Origin: Bacteroidota bacterium
GTDB taxonomy: Bacteria; Bacteroidota; Bacteroidia; Flavobacteriales; Flavobacteriaceae
Assembly (NCBI GenBank): GCA_023427845.1
Contig: JAEYZX010000069.1
Location: 1 to 24,708 of the forward strand
DNA length: 24,708 nucleotides
Direction: 5' to 3'
Shown: in pieces, positions 6,865-14,927 of the stretch
How the letters are laid out: every line of letters starts with the position of its first letter
Numbering within the stretch: the stretch's first letter is position 1
Position numbers and translations under genes: made by a program
The notes under the pieces: model-generated
Database searches by the model: none
Told to the model about the DNA's origin: nothing
What the model saw: only the letters and a program-made list of their open reading frames with translations

Positions 6865-7977
6865 ATGAAAAAAATCTACAAAAAGAAAGGGTCGTTGAGT
6901 TTGATCGAGAGATTCTCGAACGAAAAAGTATTTCTAAGCATCGTTGCGTCAATTTTTATCTTGAGCGCCGTATTTTACGGACAGCCTCAAATTGCGATGT
7001 GGATAGGTTTTATGACCGCGGCATATGCGACCGTTTCAAATGACAGCATCCAATCATTGGGTACGTTTATAGAAAGCAATAAGACCCGAAAATGGTACTG
7101 GCTATGGCTCTTTGTCGGTACAATTTTCCTCGCCGTCATAACCTTTAGTTATATTTATTACGATGGCGATGTCACCTATCAGCGATTGCTTGATTCTGAA
7201 GGTAACAGCAAATATCCTCATCCTGAGAATTTTTCATTCTTTATGTTGATGGCGCCACTGGTCCTGCTGATCTTAACGCGGTTAAAAATGCCGGTTTCCA
7301 CTACATTTTTGATGCTCAGCGTATTTAGCTCGACTTCCGACGGAATCACCGGCATGGTGACTAAAAGTGTATCCGGATATTTAATTGCATTCGTAGTTTC
7401 CGCTTTAATATGGTATTTTGGATATAATTACATCCGCAAGAATTATAAAACACGTACCATTCCAAGCGGATGGAACGTTGCGCAATGGGTCGTCAGTGGG
7501 CTACTTTGGGCAGTTTGGGTCATGCAGGATGGCGCCAACATCGCGGTTTTCCTTCCACGACGTCTCGACTTGACGCAGTTCATCATTTTTGCTTTGGTGA
7601 TTTTTCTTGGCCTCGGACTCCTGTTCAAACTCCGCGGCGATAAAATCCAGGAGGTAGTAAGTGAAAAAGTGCGAATTTCCGACGTACGGGCAGCGACATT
7701 GATCGACCTGTCTTACGCGCTGATCCTTATTTACAAATTGTTTATCTCAACGGTTCCGATGAGTACCACATGGGTTTTCCTCGGGCTTATAGGCGGTCGT
7801 GAGATTGCCATAAACCTCGCCCGAATTAAAAAAGGTAAGAAGCACAAAAAGAAAGCAATGCGCATGATCGGAAAGGATTTCCTATATGCAACCATTGGAT
7901 TGGTAATCTCACTTTCGTTGGCGGCTGCCGTCAATCCAAGTATTAAAGATGATTTGGCAGCGTTTTTCGGATTTTAA
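6865..7977 (+). CDS. Divergent PiT-like inner-membrane transporter
   Basis: 370 residues, about ten hydrophobic segments, no signal peptide. It shows PiT-type two-fold internal symmetry with altered motifs: VSNDSIQSLGTFI (57-69) stands where PiT has GxNDxxNAIAT, and LKMPVSTTFLMLS (140-152) where PiT has PVSTTHT; the second half repeats this as MQDGANIAVFLPR (220-232) and TVPMSTTWVFLG (296-307). Both histidines of the PVSTTH-type loops are replaced (F and W). The C-terminal part has a basic loop (KKGKKHKKKAMR). This looks like a member of the phosphate permease superfamily (COG0306-like) whose substrate or coupling may differ. It is divergent from the canonical DUF47-PiT operon, with a shared control region. 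Superfamily placement is fairly confident; the function is inference. Confidence 0.75.
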   Translation: MKKIYKKKGSLSLIERFSNEKVFLSIVASIFILSAVFYGQPQIAMWIGFMTAAYATVSNDSIQSLGTFIESNKTRKWYWLWLFVGTIFLAVITFSYIYYDGDVTYQRLLDSEGNSKYPHPENFSFFMLMAPLVLLILTRLKMPVSTTFLMLSVFSSTSDGITGMVTKSVSGYLIAFVVSALIWYFGYNYIRKNYKTRTIPSGWNVAQWVVSGLLWAVWVMQDGANIAVFLPRRLDLTQFIIFALVIFLGLGLLFKLRGDKIQEVVSEKVRISDVRAATLIDLSYALILIYKLFISTVPMSTTWVFLGLIGGREIAINLARIKKGKKHKKKAMRMIGKDFLYATIGLVISLSLAAAVNPSIKDDLAAFFGF

Positions 7978-8043
7978 GGCTTAGTTGATCATTTTGACAA
8001 TCCTTAAATCGCAAACTTTACATAGGCGGTTACTGCTCGATTT

Positions 8044-8076
8044 CGTACTTTTGTTTTCTTTCAACAAACCCGTACG
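8044..8076 (+). promoter_or_regulatory. Promoter and hairpin before the acyl-CoA carboxylase gene
   Basis: TACTTTTG at 8046-8053 fits the -7 consensus. The same stretch can fold: CGTAC plus TTTGTT pairs with AACAAA plus GTACG around a 7-nt loop, with a small internal loop. ATG follows at 8095. Confidence 0.4.
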
Positions 8077-8094
8077 CCTAATTGGCATTATTCT

Positions 8095-9723
8095 ATGGAC
8101 ATTAACTTCAATAAAAACGAGGACCACAACAAACTTTTATTATCCGATTTAAAACAAAAACTCGCTAAGGTCAAGCTTGGCGGCGGACAAAAGCGTATCG
8201 ATAAACTTCACGCTGAAGGCAAAATGACTGCCCGTGAACGAATTGATTATCTGCTCGACGATAAATCAAAAAGCATTGAAATTGGTGCTTTTACCGGAGA
8301 TGGAATGTATGCCGAACATGGCGGCTGCCCTTCCGGTGGCGTGGTAGTCAAAATGGGCTATGTCAAGGGAAAGCAATGTATTGTTGTTGCAAATGACGCA
8401 ACTGTGAAAGCTGGTGCCTGGTTTCCGATAACTGCAAAGAAAAATCTTCGCGCTCAGGAAATCGCAATGGAAAACCGCCTTCCAATTATTTATCTCGTCG
8501 ACAGCGCAGGTGTATACCTTCCGATGCAGGATGAAATTTTTCCCGATAAAGAACATTTCGGAAGAATCTTCAGAAACAACGCAATCATGAGCAGCATGGG
8601 GATTACCCAAATCGCTGCCGTTATGGGAAGCTGCGTAGCCGGTGGCGCCTATCTTCCGATAATGAGCGATGAAGCACTCATAGTCGATAAAACAGGAAGC
8701 ATTTTCCTTGCAGGAAGTTATCTCGTAAAAGCCGCAATTGGTGAGGTGATCGACAATGAAACGCTCGGCGGGGCTACAACACACTGCGAAATTTCCGGCG
8801 TAACCGATTACAAGGCAAAGGACGACCGGGACGCACTCGACAAAATCAAAAATATAGTAGATAAAATAGGCGACTACGATAAGGCAGGCTATAACCGGAT
8901 TAAATCGGAAAAACCGGCACTCGACCCAGCTGAAATTTACGGGATTCTTCCGAAAGCCCGGGGCGAACAGTACGACATGATGGATATCATCAATCGGCTG
9001 GTAGACAATTCTGAATTCGAAGCGTATAAAGACGGTTATGGACAGACGATTATTACCGGCTATGCCCGTATCGACGGCTGGGCGGTAGGAATTGTCGCAA
9101 ACCAGCGAAAAGTCGTAAAATCCAAAAAGGGCGAAATGCAGTTTGGCGGAGTGATCTACTCCGATTCGGCCGATAAAGCCACGCGGTTCATCGCTAATTG
9201 CAACCAAAAGAAGATTCCGCTTGTTTTTGTCCAGGATGTGACCGGTTTTATGGTCGGTTCTAAATCGGAACAAGGCGGAATCATAAAAGACGGCGCCAAA
9301 ATGGTGAACGCAGTCAGTAATTCGGTTGTGCCGAAATTTACCGTTATCGTCGGGAATTCATATGGCGCCGGAAATTATGCGATGTGCGGAAAAGCCTACG
9401 ATCCTCGGTTGATTTTTGCCTGGCCAAGCGCCGAACTCGCCGTCATGGGCGGAACTCAGGCCGCTAAAGTACTCGCCCAGATCGAAGCGTCATCAATGAA
9501 AGCCAAAGGCGAAATCGTCGATGAAGTCAAGGAAAAAGAATTGTTCGATAAGATTAAGGCGCGTTACGATGCGCAGGTTTCACCCTACTATGCCGCTGCC
9601 AGGTTATGGACCGATGCAATCATCGATCCGCTGGATACACGCAAATGGATTTCAATGGGAATTGAAGCTGCGAACCACGCTCCTATCGAAAAGCACTTCA
9701 ATTTAGGCGTAATCCAGGTCTGA
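8095..9723 (+). CDS. Acyl-CoA carboxylase, carboxyltransferase (beta) subunit, methylcrotonyl-type
   Basis: Carboxyltransferase that moves CO2 from carboxybiotin to an acyl-CoA. 542 residues, the usual size of PCC/MCC beta subunits. The crotonase-like N domain contains TARERIDYLLD, EHGGCPSGGVVVKMG and the acyl-CoA oxyanion segment GSCVAGGAYLP (about 177-187); the C domain has the biotin-side oxyanion segment GNSYGAGNYAMCG (about 419-431) and AWPSAELAVMGG. IFPDKEHFGRIFRN resembles the methylcrotonyl-CoA carboxylase group (leucine degradation) more than the propionyl-CoA group; geranyl-CoA or another branched acyl-CoA is possible. No biotin carboxylase/BCCP subunit is in the window, so its alpha partner is encoded elsewhere. 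The stop overlaps the next gene's ATG (TGATG). Confidence 0.9.
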   Translation: MDINFNKNEDHNKLLLSDLKQKLAKVKLGGGQKRIDKLHAEGKMTARERIDYLLDDKSKSIEIGAFTGDGMYAEHGGCPSGGVVVKMGYVKGKQCIVVANDATVKAGAWFPITAKKNLRAQEIAMENRLPIIYLVDSAGVYLPMQDEIFPDKEHFGRIFRNNAIMSSMGITQIAAVMGSCVAGGAYLPIMSDEALIVDKTGSIFLAGSYLVKAAIGEVIDNETLGGATTHCEISGVTDYKAKDDRDALDKIKNIVDKIGDYDKAGYNRIKSEKPALDPAEIYGILPKARGEQYDMMDIINRLVDNSEFEAYKDGYGQTIITGYARIDGWAVGIVANQRKVVKSKKGEMQFGGVIYSDSADKATRFIANCNQKKIPLVFVQDVTGFMVGSKSEQGGIIKDGAKMVNAVSNSVVPKFTVIVGNSYGAGNYAMCGKAYDPRLIFAWPSAELAVMGGTQAAKVLAQIEASSMKAKGEIVDEVKEKELFDKIKARYDAQVSPYYAAARLWTDAIIDPLDTRKWISMGIEAANHAPIEKHFNLGVIQV

Positions 9724-11333
9724 TGAACAAGCTGCTGTTTACACTGACACTCTTTTCGATAAATGCTGTTTATAGCCAGCAATTTACGCGCAAAGACTCG
9801 CTGCACGGCGGACTGCGTCACGAACGCGTGAGCTACGATGTGCTTCGATATGAATTGAACATTACCGTCGAACCCGATAAAAAATACATTCACGGGTACA
9901 ACGATATTACGTTTCGCGTGACCGACAAAACAAACCGCATCCAGCTTGATCTTTTCGAAAACATGCATGCCGACAGTATAGTTGTTGACGGAAAAAAGCA
10001 GGACTACGCACGCGAGTTCAATGCAGTATTTCTGAAATTTGACAAACCTCTCACCAAAAACGAGATTAAATCATTGCGGTTCTATTATTCCGGAAATCCG
10101 ATCGAGGCGAAAAACGCGCCCTGGGACGGCGGGTTTGTCTGGAAAAAAGATGCTGCCAACAATCATTGGATCGGTGTTGCAACGCAGGGAACCGGCGCAA
10201 GTCTTTGGTATCCGGTGAAAGATTCACAAACCGACGAACCCGACAATGGCGCGCGTATAAATGTTTCGGTACCAAATGGCCTGATGAATGTCTCAAACGG
10301 AAGGTTTATCGAATCGATCGATCACCACAACGGCTATACAAGCTGGATTTGGGAGGTCAATAATCCGATCAACAGCTACAATATCACAGTCAATATCGGA
10401 GACTACGCGCATATCCATGACAATCACAACGGATTGGATCTTGACTATTACGTTCTGCGCGGCAACGAACAAAAAGCGATCGATCACTTTGCGGAAGTCA
10501 AACCCATGATGGACTGCTTCCAGTCGAAGTTTGGTGCTTATCCATTCCCGGATGATTCGTACAAACTCGTTGAAACTCCTTATTTAGGTATGGAACACCA
10601 AAGTGCTGTGGCTTACGGAAATAAATACAATAAGGGATATCTGGGAACCGACCGCTCGGGAACGGGAATCGGACTGCTTTTCGATTTTATAACGATTCAC
10701 GAAAGCGCTCATGAATGGTTTGGCAACAGTATAACTGCAAGCGATGTCGCCGATATGTGGATACACGAAGCGTTTACGACTTATGCCGAAACTGTGTTCG
10801 TTGAATGTGTTTATGGCTATGAAAAGGCAATGCATTACGTTAACGGACAAGCCCGGAATATCCTGAATGATAAACCGATTATCGGTAATTATGGCGTACA
10901 AAACGAAGGTTCAAGCGACATGTACAATAAAGGATCGTTGATGCTGAATACGATCAGGCATATAATAAACAACGATGATAAATGGTGGAAATTGCTTTTG
11001 GATTTCTCGACCACTTACCGTCATAAAATCATCGACGGTCCTACTGTTGTCGGGTTCTTCAATGAAAAATCCGGAATAAAACTCACTCCAGTGTTCGACC
11101 AATATTTGCGTACAACCACGATTCCGGTGCTTCGCACGAATATGCAAAACAAACGGTTTACCTACCGATGGGAAAACACAATCGAGGGATTCGACATGCC
11201 CGTCGACATGATTCTGAATGGTGATAAAATGCGTTTATTCCCAACGAATGAATTTCAGACGCTTGACCTCGGAAGTTCAAAATCAACCGATATTCAAATC
11301 TTAAAAGATCATTTTTTTATCGAATTAAATTAA
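9723..11333 (+). CDS. Secreted M1-family zinc metallopeptidase
   Basis: 536 residues with a signal peptide (MNKLLFTLTLFSINAVYSQ). The N-terminal beta domain runs from about 30 to 230 (VSYDVLRYELNITVEPD; GTGASLWYPVKD). The catalytic domain has the substrate-binding LGMEHQSAV, a variant of the GxMEN exopeptidase motif, and the zinc site HESAHEW (His326, Glu327, His330) with the third ligand Glu349 in IHEAF, exactly the HExxH-x18-E spacing. The conserved tyrosine region DMYNKGSLML follows. Shorter than ApeN-type M1 enzymes (about 850), like other Bacteroidota periplasmic M1 peptidases. It overlaps the upstream carboxylase by one base, so it is probably co-transcribed, although the two functions have no obvious link beyond amino-acid or peptide use. 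Confidence 0.92.
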   Translation: MNKLLFTLTLFSINAVYSQQFTRKDSLHGGLRHERVSYDVLRYELNITVEPDKKYIHGYNDITFRVTDKTNRIQLDLFENMHADSIVVDGKKQDYAREFNAVFLKFDKPLTKNEIKSLRFYYSGNPIEAKNAPWDGGFVWKKDAANNHWIGVATQGTGASLWYPVKDSQTDEPDNGARINVSVPNGLMNVSNGRFIESIDHHNGYTSWIWEVNNPINSYNITVNIGDYAHIHDNHNGLDLDYYVLRGNEQKAIDHFAEVKPMMDCFQSKFGAYPFPDDSYKLVETPYLGMEHQSAVAYGNKYNKGYLGTDRSGTGIGLLFDFITIHESAHEWFGNSITASDVADMWIHEAFTTYAETVFVECVYGYEKAMHYVNGQARNILNDKPIIGNYGVQNEGSSDMYNKGSLMLNTIRHIINNDDKWWKLLLDFSTTYRHKIIDGPTVVGFFNEKSGIKLTPVFDQYLRTTTIPVLRTNMQNKRFTYRWENTIEGFDMPVDMILNGDKMRLFPTNEFQTLDLGSSKSTDIQILKDHFFIELN

Positions 11334-11403
11334 ATTCCTTTTCCGATTTTACCCTACAACACTAGAAATTAGTAACTTAGCTTAAAACTTAAAAGCTAAT
11401 TTT

Positions 11404-11826
11404 ATGGACAGGGTAAAAAGTCTGAACAAATGGGCCAATGCGCATACCAGTTATCCGCTCGACCTGCTTCGTATTGCTCTTGGTGTGTTTTTGTTTATCA
11501 AAGGCACTTCTTTCATCACCAATAGCCAACAATTAAATGATGTTTTTTCTACCGTAAGTAATTTTACCGGCGGAATGTTTGTATTTCATTATGTGGCCGC
11601 AGCGCACATGGTAGGTGGCGTTATGATCATATTCGGCTTGCTTACGCGATGGGCAATCTGGGCGCAGCTTCCGATTTTGCTTGGCGCCGTAATTGTAAAT
11701 TTCATCGGTCCGATGCACTGGCAAAATCTGCTACTTGCGTTGTTGACGTTGCTTTTGTGCGTATTCTTTCTGGTTTACGGCAGTGGTAAACACTCGGCCG
11801 ATTACTATTTTAAACTACAGAAATAA
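11404..11826 (+). CDS. DoxX-family small membrane protein
   Basis: 140 residues with four predicted helices: LLRIALGVFLFIKGTSFI, FVFHYVAAAHMVGGVMIIFG, AIWAQLPILLGAVIVNF and LLLALLTLLLCVFFLVYG. The pattern (first helix with a basic start, LRI-x-LG-x-x-F-x-x-KG, then GLLTRWA) is that of the DoxX family. Members have been linked to quinol oxidation and to thiosulfate or redox stress, but most, including this, have no assigned role. A weak -7-like TAACTTAG is at 11373-11380. A second DoxX-family gene lies at 20114-20605. Confidence 0.85.
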   Translation: MDRVKSLNKWANAHTSYPLDLLRIALGVFLFIKGTSFITNSQQLNDVFSTVSNFTGGMFVFHYVAAAHMVGGVMIIFGLLTRWAIWAQLPILLGAVIVNFIGPMHWQNLLLALLTLLLCVFFLVYGSGKHSADYYFKLQK

Positions 11827-11913
11827 GTTCGGAAAAACCTATTTCAACACTACCCTGCTTTTTTAAACTGATTATAATTGCTAACTTTAAAATTACCTTT
11901 TTAAGAATTAGCA

Positions 11914-12414
11914 ATGAGCAGGGGATTTGTAAAAGAAAGCGACCAGGAAGAATTGCCTATTGTTCCGCCCAGAGCACACCTTCCGGCAGGTACGGTCAAC
12001 TACGTGACCCAAGTTGGTTATGACGAACTTTTGGAAGAGCGCGACCAACTGATCGCAGAGCGCGAAAACGTTGCGATTTCGGATGATAATGAACGACGGA
12101 TTGCGGTAAATTTCCTGACTGCGAAACTGCAACTGCTTAACGAAAGGATTGCAACCGCGAAAATCATAAAACTGGCAGATCAACCTCAGGACGAAGTTCG
12201 GTTTGGCGCTACGGTTTCATTACTTCCCGATGGTCAAAAAAAAACTGAAACCTACCAGATTGTGGGCGTTGACGAGGCGAATATCGCCAAACGAAAAATT
12301 TCATTTATATCACCCATTGCTAAAATTTTAATCAACAAAAAAGCCGGTGATCAGGCGGTCCTTCAACTCGGCAACAACCAAAAGCGGTTCACGATCGAGA
12401 AAATAAGCTATTAG
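11914..12414 (+). CDS. greB: GreA/GreB-type transcription elongation factor
   Basis: 166 residues. The N terminus MSRGFVKESDQEELP with PPRAHLPAGTVNYVT is the GreB-like leader found in Bacteroidota Gre factors. Residues about 32-85 form the antiparallel coiled coil, whose tip carries acidic residues (ISDDNERR) where GreA/GreB place the Asp/Glu that help RNA polymerase coordinate Mg2+. Residues about 90-166 are the FKBP-like C domain (VRFGATVSLLPDGQKKTETYQIVG, split by family convention; SPIAKILINKKAGD). The factor rescues backtracked RNA polymerase by stimulating transcript cleavage. A -7-like TAACTTTA lies at 11882-11889. Only 11 nt separate its stop from the convergent menE stop, and no terminator hairpin is evident there. 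Confidence 0.88.
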   Translation: MSRGFVKESDQEELPIVPPRAHLPAGTVNYVTQVGYDELLEERDQLIAERENVAISDDNERRIAVNFLTAKLQLLNERIATAKIIKLADQPQDEVRFGATVSLLPDGQKKTETYQIVGVDEANIAKRKISFISPIAKILINKKAGDQAVLQLGNNQKRFTIEKISY

Positions 12415-12425
12415 CCGAACTGATA

Positions 12426-13490
12426 TTACGTTGTGAGCGTTCGTAAAATTTCTTTTCGCATAATCTTTCCACTTCCGGTTTCTGCGAATTTCGGAACAAA
12501 TATGATTTCTTTTGGGCGTTCGTATTTTCCGAGTTTTTCAAATACGGATCCGTCAATCGGAAACGGTTCGCCTTCTACGATCAAAACGAGTTTTTCTCCA
12601 AGAACAACATCGTGCTTCCCGGCAATAAAGAAACGCGATGTTATTTTTCCGGATAATTTGGCTTCAATCTGTTCAGGTAAATGCTTAATCCCACCGCTAT
12701 TGATGATATTATCCGCGCGGCCTAGGAAAATGAACTGATTTTCATTAACCAGCTCGACAACGTCATTGGTTACGATTACATCATCGGAAATCCGGGGTGC
12801 GTGAATCACCAGACAATTCTTCTCATTGTAGGAAACTGTGACATGTGGCAGCACAGTAAACGCCTCTTCGCCAACGGGTTTCGCTGCAATATGGGTGATG
12901 GTCTCGGTCATTCCGTAGGTTTCGTAAACCTTTGTCGGAAGTTTCAGAAGTTCTTCTTCAAGTTCTTTGTTGATTTTGACTCCGCCGATTATAAGCTTTT
13001 TTACGTTGGAAAGTTTATCGACCGAATGTTGTGCCTGAATTGGCACCATCGCCGCAAACTCATATTTGGTATCGAGTTTTTCAAGCGGATGCGAATCGGG
13101 CGCTACAAAGTCCATGTCGAGTCCCAATATGAACGACCGCACAAACATCATTTTTCCTGCAATATATTTCGCCGGAAGGCAATGCAGTACTTTGTCGCCG
13201 GGTTCAAGTTTGAAAAAATCGCCTGTCGCTAGCGCCGAATTCACCATTGCCTGCTTTTCGACACGAATTAATTTAGGCTTTCCGGTTGTACCGCTCGTAT
13301 TCATTTCGATGTAGCTTTTGTTGTCGAACCAATCGAGAAGAAAATCGCCCACAGCCTGTTCAAAATCTTCACCTTCTTTTATAAAGCTGTATGCTATCCG
13401 GCAGAGGTCATCGCGGTCAAGCTGATATCCGTTGAACTTAAATTTATTGTGAACTTTATTATAGGCCGGTATATTTGTCAGTGCTTCCAT
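12426..13490 (-). CDS. menE: o-Succinylbenzoate-CoA ligase, short Bacteroidota type
   Basis: Adenylates o-succinylbenzoate and couples it to CoA in menaquinone synthesis. About 354 residues against roughly 450 in E. coli: the N-terminal part of the AMP-binding domain is missing, as in other Bacteroidota MenE. Motifs in order: the P-loop NTSGTTGKPK, ETYGMTETITHIA, the hinge LGRADNIINSGG, and near the C terminus GSGKIMRKE with the catalytic lysine. The frame is open to GTG at 13514 with ATGs at 13502 and 13490; I chose 13490 because family N termini begin just before YNKVHNKF. Any choice overlaps the CPBP gene by at least 32 nt, so the two are likely co-translated. No other men gene is in the window. 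Confidence 0.87.
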   Translation of the reverse strand: MEALTNIPAYNKVHNKFKFNGYQLDRDDLCRIAYSFIKEGEDFEQAVGDFLLDWFDNKSYIEMNTSGTTGKPKLIRVEKQAMVNSALATGDFFKLEPGDKVLHCLPAKYIAGKMMFVRSFILGLDMDFVAPDSHPLEKLDTKYEFAAMVPIQAQHSVDKLSNVKKLIIGGVKINKELEEELLKLPTKVYETYGMTETITHIAAKPVGEEAFTVLPHVTVSYNEKNCLVIHAPRISDDVIVTNDVVELVNENQFIFLGRADNIINSGGIKHLPEQIEAKLSGKITSRFFIAGKHDVVLGEKLVLIVEGEPFPIDGSVFEKLGKYERPKEIIFVPKFAETGSGKIMRKEILRTLTT

Positions 13491-14409
13491 TTTCAATTTC
13501 ATTTTTAGGTTCACCGACTTTTCCAGCCAGTTTCGACGCCCAGTTGCTCCACTTGTATTTCTTAGCTAAAATTAGCAAAATAATCGGATAGGTAATTGCA
13601 ATTGACGCAATCATTTCTACGAGCATTGCCGATGTGTCTTCGGTACCTGTATATCTGAAAAGTGCATCCGTCTGCAACGCCGCGAAATCGGACGTGATCA
13701 ACAGCGCAGCCATCAGATTGTTTCCAAGATGGAATCCGATGGCAAGCTCGACCCCGTCATCCATCAATGTCATAATTCCAAGCAGCAGGCCGGTTCCGAT
13801 GTAAAACGCCATCACGCCAAATCCCATCTCGGCGACTTCAGGATTTGCACTGTGAAACAATCCGAAGACAACTGAAGTCAACAGCAACGGAAACCACCTG
13901 TTGCGCACTGCTATGCCGATTTGTTGCATCAGATATCCGCGAAACAGATATTCTTCAAAACCGATCTGAAACGGAAACAACAGTAAACTTATAATGAGCA
14001 ATATCATAAACGGCAATGGTTTAAAATTCCATTCGATATGCGAATTGTCGGAATAATACGATACTGCGAATGTCACGAGCGTAAAACCAACAATAAGGAA
14101 GAACGCAAATGCGATCCGGCCGTAATCGACCTTTGGACGTGCAGTCGTGAGTGATCGGAGGCTTCTCTCATGCAGAAAGACCACCAGAAGAAACAATAAA
14201 CCGAGCAGCAGGGCGAACGGGATCAGATTGATGATTAGCGAGAAATTATTCGGAAGTTCCTTCATTGCGTCGTACACCTGCTTCATTTCTTCAGCCGACA
14301 TAAAAAACAGCATTACAAAATTCATGATAAAAATTCCGGTTGCAATTAGCGTCGTCATAACCACACGCCACCAATCATTATTGCCCTTATAGGCCTGCTC
14401 GATAAACAT
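13459..14409 (-). CDS. CPBP-family intramembrane glutamic protease
   Basis: 316 residues, eight or so membrane segments. The catalytic motifs of the CAAX-prenyl-protease-2 / bacteriocin-processing (Abi) family are complete: FEEYLFRG (Glu152, Glu153, Arg157), FGLFHSAN (His186) and GFHLGNN (His227, Asn231). Substrate unknown; bacterial members range from bacteriocin self-immunity to membrane-protein quality control. The C-terminal 12-18 codons overlap the start of menE in another frame. Placing it directly upstream of menE is a feature I believe recurs in Flavobacteriia, but I see no mechanistic link to menaquinone. Confidence 0.9.
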   Translation of the reverse strand: MFIEQAYKGNNDWWRVVMTTLIATGIFIMNFVMLFFMSAEEMKQVYDAMKELPNNFSLIINLIPFALLLGLLFLLVVFLHERSLRSLTTARPKVDYGRIAFAFFLIVGFTLVTFAVSYYSDNSHIEWNFKPLPFMILLIISLLLFPFQIGFEEYLFRGYLMQQIGIAVRNRWFPLLLTSVVFGLFHSANPEVAEMGFGVMAFYIGTGLLLGIMTLMDDGVELAIGFHLGNNLMAALLITSDFAALQTDALFRYTGTEDTSAMLVEMIASIAITYPIILLILAKKYKWSNWASKLAGKVGEPKNEIENGSTDKYTGL

Positions 14410-14421
14410 ATTTTCAGTTTT

Positions 14422-14451
14422 AAAATTAGTATCCTAAAATAGGCTAATTTT
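14422..14451. promoter_or_regulatory. Inverted repeat in the divergent CPBP / ArsC gap
   Basis: AAAATTAG (14422-14429) and CTAATTTT (14444-14451) are perfect inverted arms, with CCT/AGG pairing inside after a 3-nt bulge. It sits 13 nt upstream of the CPBP start and 40 nt upstream of the ArsC-family start: a candidate operator or part of a leader hairpin. Confidence 0.35.
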
Positions 14452-14491
14452 CAAAGATTATTCTATTACTTTACAAAAAAGTATTACAAAA

Positions 14492-14833
14492 ATGATCAAA
14501 GTCTACCACAACGCACGCTGTAGTAAATCGAGGGAATGTCTGGCATTCATCGAAGAAACCGGAAAAGATTTCGAAGTTGTAAAGTATCTCGATTCCCCAC
14601 CAACTTTCGCCGAACTCAAAAGCCTCATCATAAAACTAGGAATTCGGCCAATAGATCTCGTTCGAAAAAAGGAACCGGTCTGGTTATCAAAGTTTAAAGG
14701 CACCGAAATGTCGGACGACGATATCCTACTGGCAATGGTAAATAATCCGATATTAATTGAACGTCCGATCGTAGTTAATGGTGAAAAGGCAGTGATCGCA
14801 CGTCCCGCAGATAAAATCACCGACATTATTTAG
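14492..14833 (+). CDS. arsC: ArsC-family reductase
   Basis: 113 residues, a thioredoxin-fold ArsC/Spx family protein. HNARCSKSR places the nucleophilic Cys10 in the family's NxxCxxSR-type loop, and the three arginines that hold arsenate in the glutaredoxin-dependent ArsC are present (Arg58 in LVRKKE, Arg91 in IERPIVV, Arg104 in ARPADK). Presumed role: arsenate to arsenite reduction with glutathione/glutaredoxin-type electrons. However, there is no arsR, arsB/acr3 or other arsenic gene nearby, so it may be a housekeeping relative (YffB-like) rather than a resistance enzyme. Confidence 0.85.
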   Translation: MIKVYHNARCSKSRECLAFIEETGKDFEVVKYLDSPPTFAELKSLIIKLGIRPIDLVRKKEPVWLSKFKGTEMSDDDILLAMVNNPILIERPIVVNGEKAVIARPADKITDII

Positions 14834-14890
14834 AATAAATCCATTTTTTGATTTAACAGTCTTTTATGAGCGCAGGCTTAAACCAACGAG

Positions 14891-14898
14891 TACTTTTG
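14891..14898 (+). promoter_or_regulatory. -7 box for the TonB-dependent receptor
   Basis: TACTTTTG followed by CAG fits TAnnTTTG exactly, 30 nt before the ATG at 14928. Confidence 0.55.
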
Positions 14899-14927
14899 CA
14901 GTCTAAAAAATTGCAAGTACAAGCCAT

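Noticed and set aside
8266..9273. 335-codon open frame on the minus strand inside the acyl-CoA carboxylase gene
   Set aside because: It is antisense to a gene with complete family motifs, has a Cys/Phe-rich composition typical of a mirrored frame, no promoter, and no recognisable domain.
14492..14833. Arsenic resistance operon
   Set aside because: Only an ArsC-family gene is present; no ArsR, efflux pump or methyltransferase is adjacent.
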